NCBI RefSeq assembly: GCF_018320785.1
Contig: NC_054867.1
Span: 51,001,355-51,065,354 of the forward strand
DNA: 64,000 bases
Origin: Cheilinus undulatus
Taxonomy: Eukaryota; Chordata; Actinopteri; Labriformes; Labridae
Direction of reading: 5' to 3'
Shown: piece by piece, positions 60,901 to 64,000 of the stretch
Layout of the letters: every line of letters begins with the position of its first letter
Numbering within the stretch: the stretch's first letter is position 1
Notes under the pieces: model-generated
Told to the model about the DNA's origin: nothing
What the model saw: the letters and a program-made list of their open reading frames with translations, nothing else
The model's database searches: none
Program-made: the position numbers and the translations under genes

Positions 60901-63279
60901 TCAGTCAAGATAGTAAGACATTTTTACACTGACACTTTTAAGAGGAAGTTAAATGACTTGGAGGAAGATACATCTTGCTGCTGATGCTTACTCTGATTAT
61001 CTTACAAATGTGGTTGATTTTGGTCAATATTTGCTTGAAAAACAGATTTTTCAATAGGACTTTCTTTTTAAATATTCACAGACACATCACTATAGTGACA
61101 AGGCTTTTAAAAACCAGCCACCAGATATGTATGAAACCATATTAAAATAATTTGTAGTAGTCTACAAATCAGAGCTAAAAAGGAGGGGGCATATATGAAG
61201 GCTTCTATTTAAAAGCCCTTCGGTCTCTCATCCTCAACTTCTTCCTCTAGTATTCAACACCCTGTCTTAAGTCTAAGTGAAATAAGCTCCACATTGCAGT
61301 TTCGATAAGCTCTATAAACAAGAATTTTATATGATTCTTCTCACTGAACGAAATATAATAGAGGAAAAGTTCAAATTCATTCTGTCTGTTTCAGATTTAA
61401 TCATCACTCTGTCCAGGTGTTTCAGTCACAGCTTTTCAGATGTCACCACAGTCACATCCCTGACTAATGCTTCTGTGCTCTACAGTCAGCCTGGACACAC
61501 CACAAATGTTCATCTCACAGCAGAATAAAAAGGGTTGGACGACACAAACAGCATGAGAGCAGTTCTTGAGTTTGTGTGTCAGCAAGTTCAACCGCAGTAA
61601 CTTCACCCTCGATCTCCTGCTGTGCTGCAGGGCTCAATAATCACTGTCATCCTCATAATTATAGGTTGTGGAAGCCGAAACATACTCCGGTACGTTTTTA
61701 ATGAAAACCAGACGGTCTAGACTGTCTGATACAAGGAGAGTGCTGCAGAAACAAAACTAACATGAACCAAGGAGGATAGAAAAGGTGTGGTTCTAGGTTG
61801 ACTTTTACTATAAACATTTATTTTCTTTCTTTTAGGTAATTTATTTAGCTCTTTTAAGTTGTTTAAGTTTTACCCAAAAACTTGTTTTCTTTATAAGCAT
61901 GTGCTCATGGTTGAGGAGGTATTAAATAAATATAAAGCACAGTAAGGGTAATGAGGATGCTATGATATTTATATCATATTGGAAATATTATTGAAAAGAT
62001 ACCTATAAAAAGGTGCAGAACCTGTAAGTGATGGACAAGATTTTTATATCTTAATATTTTAGCTTTGAACACTGTTAGCTTGGTTGAGTAAAATCAAGCT
62101 CCCATTTTAAAAGGATAAAGTACAGTATTTGTCTATGTGAAACACGAGTTACCACAACATGCATTACTGTTATGTATATTTCTGTTAAAGCTCTATCATT
62201 GTAGACTTATCATGACGCTCAATCTCAGTAACATCCTTAACCCTCTGAACCCAGCTGGATTGCTGAAGATGCCAAGCGGTAGCACATGCGTTGTTTACAA
62301 TATCTCTGGAACCATGAAATTGATCTCTATAGAGTAAATTATGATTGGAAGCTGACTTAGCAGTCAGTTCTCCATTTTAACACTGGAGGTAAAATACAAC
62401 AACTTCCTGTTAGTCTGTTGGCCAATCACAATGCTCCAAATTCTTCCTCTATTGTTTTCTTGGCAGAAGTGACCAATCAGGGCCAGCCAAAGATCATTGA
62501 GAGACAAGTCAGTTATTCTCCTGTTTGGAAAGATAAGAAAAAAAAATGGTCCTTTTGGGCCCAAATAATGAAAAGAGGATGTTTACACTCCTTAATAGAG
62601 ATTCATGTGCATATCTGTGCACTGGAATATCACATGTGCACAAAACATGAACTGGTTTTATGGAGATAAATGATAGTGATAGTTTCTGTTGTGTGTTAGT
62701 TTGCTTGTTGCTGTTTGATTCCTCTGATGGACAAGGCCTGTAGTAGATCCTGCAGATGTGAAAAGGCTTGTTAATTGCTGATCTGGGTGTGATATTTTTT
62801 TTTTAACTTAATATCTCTGAAAGTGGTCATATTAAGGTCTAAAAACATCTATTTACACGTTTTGCATTAAAACTTAGAAATAGAATAGCTGAGACTTGGA
62901 TTTAAGGCTTTTCCCATATTTTTAAAAGCCTTAATCTTGACCATTGATTTTCCAACTTTTAATACTTATAAAGACTCTGCAGACACCCTGAACCAACCTC
63001 CTGAACTCCTCACTGATCCTCACCAGTGTCTGGTTGAGACCGGCCGGTGCCCAGTCGTATGTCGTGGTGTTGAAGGTCGGGTCTTTACGTGACACAACAG
63101 GATTGGTCACAATCATGCGGTTCCTCTTGTACATGCGAAGGCCACCGCCTCCTTTGATTTTTGCTGTTAGATGAGTGCAGGGTGAGTCTGCGAGCAGGCG
63201 CCCCATCCTCTGGTCATCTTCAGCGTCAGTTCCAGGAGCATGGTCGACCGTACTGCAGCCACAGGCGATACAGGCTTTC
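57951..63279 (-). CDS. lmcd1: lmcd1, LIM and cysteine-rich domains protein 1 (first exon off window)
   Basis: Exons on the minus strand: 63279-63024, 60575-60426, 60298-60059, 59279-59061 and 58061-57951, in frame across AG/GT borders. The first begins mid-codon, so at least one upstream exon lies right of the window. The order is: a Cys-rich stretch (CIACGCSTVDHA); the PET domain (RMYKRNRMIVTNPV, YDWAPAGLNQTLAMQYMELI, RRRQLFTQLPIYDVDP); a linker (FVKQYKQEVLGVGEVALPG); LIM1 (RCSGC...WHPTCFKCSEC...FCGRHYC); and the start of LIM2 (RCSGCDELIF...HHCCWKC). The LMCD1 family is a transcription cofactor at GATA and calcineurin/NFAT targets. The match to LMCD1 is better than to testin because of the linker. 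The last exon reaches TGA after CQTLDSPCQH-like residues, leaving LIM2 without its second zinc-binding half. Confidence 0.9.
60576..63023. other. lmcd1 intron, nothing recognised
   Basis: The intron is unremarkable AT-rich sequence. No exon, repeat or RNA gene is seen. Confidence 0.45.
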
Positions 63280-63529
63280 CTGTCCAGAGGACGGTTCAGA
63301 AAAAGTGAGGAGAAAAAGAAAATGTCAAACAAAAGTATGACTAAGGAGAAGCTTTGAGAGAATGTTTAAGGACCAAAGACTTTGGTTGTGACCAAATTCA
63401 AGGTGAATGGTACTGTTACCTTGCAACCTTTACACCTGCAACGCCACCAGCTTCCATAACTATCATCACATAACCTATTGCTGTACAAATAATAATAAGT
63501 TTCAAACTGATGGCAATGTTTTATCACTC

Positions 63530-63925
63530 CATGTTTGAATCTGTCCTAACCTTTGGCATCATTTCCTTTCATTAGGGGATAAAAAGGGGTTAGAACAGTT
63601 TGTTAAGGTTGCCAGTAAAATTGTCGGTATTAATTTACCTGATCTGTCTCTACCTTTTTTTTTTAGACGAGTGTAACCCCTAAGGCTCAGGACATCATAC
63701 AGTTTCCTGAGCATCCTCTTCATGCTGGCAGGAGATTCAGATTACCAAAAGCCAAATCCATCTGGATGAAAAATTCTTGTCCTTTCTTGTGGTTTCATAT
63801 TTATGCATTTCAGTGTTTGTCTGAATTTGGGAGATTGTGTTTCTCGTGTTTTAGGTTTTTTTTTGCCTGGCTGCAAAGCAAATTTGCCTTAGAGGACTAT
63901 AAAGTAAAACTAAAAAGTGTAAGGG
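63530..63925 (+). mobile_element. LINE (L2/CR1/Rex1-like) 3' end remnant
   Basis: Plus-strand codons with frame changes read LTFGIISFH, LEQFVKVASKIVGINLPDLS, AQDIIQFPEHPLHAGRRFRL and WMKNSCP. This is the C-terminal tail pattern (VASKIVG...HPLH...GRRFR...NS) of CR1-superclade reverse transcriptases. The 3' UTR-like GCTGCAAAGCAAATTTGCC and ACTATAAAGT follow. Confidence 0.65.
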
Positions 63926-64000
63926 GAGCCACAGAAGCTAAGTGCAGCAGGAACCTCAACAATGACAATTATCAATTAGACAAGAACATTACTAGAACAA

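Overview
The window is vertebrate nuclear DNA, almost certainly from a teleost fish and probably a percomorph. The genes have short exons with GT-AG introns and encode proteins close to human PXK, RPP14, HTD2, ABHD6 and LMCD1. Introns and spacers are full of fish-type transposons (Tc1-like, hAT, non-LTR and tRNA-derived SINE). I see no prokaryotic genes, rRNA, CRISPR array or intact tRNA gene.

Layout. All recognised host genes lie on the minus strand, so transcription runs right to left. lmcd1 (63,279 to 57,951) lacks its first exon, which is off the right edge. abhd6 has a 5' UTR exon near 52,080-52,150 and coding exons from 44,996 to 35,398. The rpp14/htd2 unit has a 5' UTR exon near 34,050-34,130, rpp14 coding exons from 33,298 to 28,638, and the htd2 ORF at 28,609 to 28,124. 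pxk starts at 25,559; seven coding exons are present down to 934 and the rest is off the left edge. The order abhd6, rpp14/htd2, pxk is that of human 3p14; lmcd1 (human 3p25) is a different upstream neighbour.

Roles. pxk encodes a PX-domain pseudokinase of endosomal trafficking, rpp14 an RNase P subunit, htd2 a mitochondrial fatty-acid-synthesis dehydratase, abhd6 a membrane monoacylglycerol lipase and lmcd1 a PET/LIM transcription cofactor. rpp14 and htd2 sit on one spliced message: the rpp14 stop lies in the same exon 28 nt before the htd2 start. This reproduces the bicistronic arrangement known in human.

Mobile DNA. There are five or more Tc1-like elements, at least eight hAT-type elements (several with readable 8-bp target-site duplications), a 3.1-kb reverse-transcriptase remnant in pxk intron 3, LINE 3' ends and SINEs. 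Several insertions are nested. Two abut splice donors, at abhd6 exon 6 and pxk exon 4. I found no convincing undescribed gene system; the most interesting signals are these transposon/splice-site junctions, the conserved bicistron, the apparently incomplete second LIM domain of lmcd1, and hAT elements whose interiors are filled with one diverged TTTTGCCACTTTTAACCC-type repeat.
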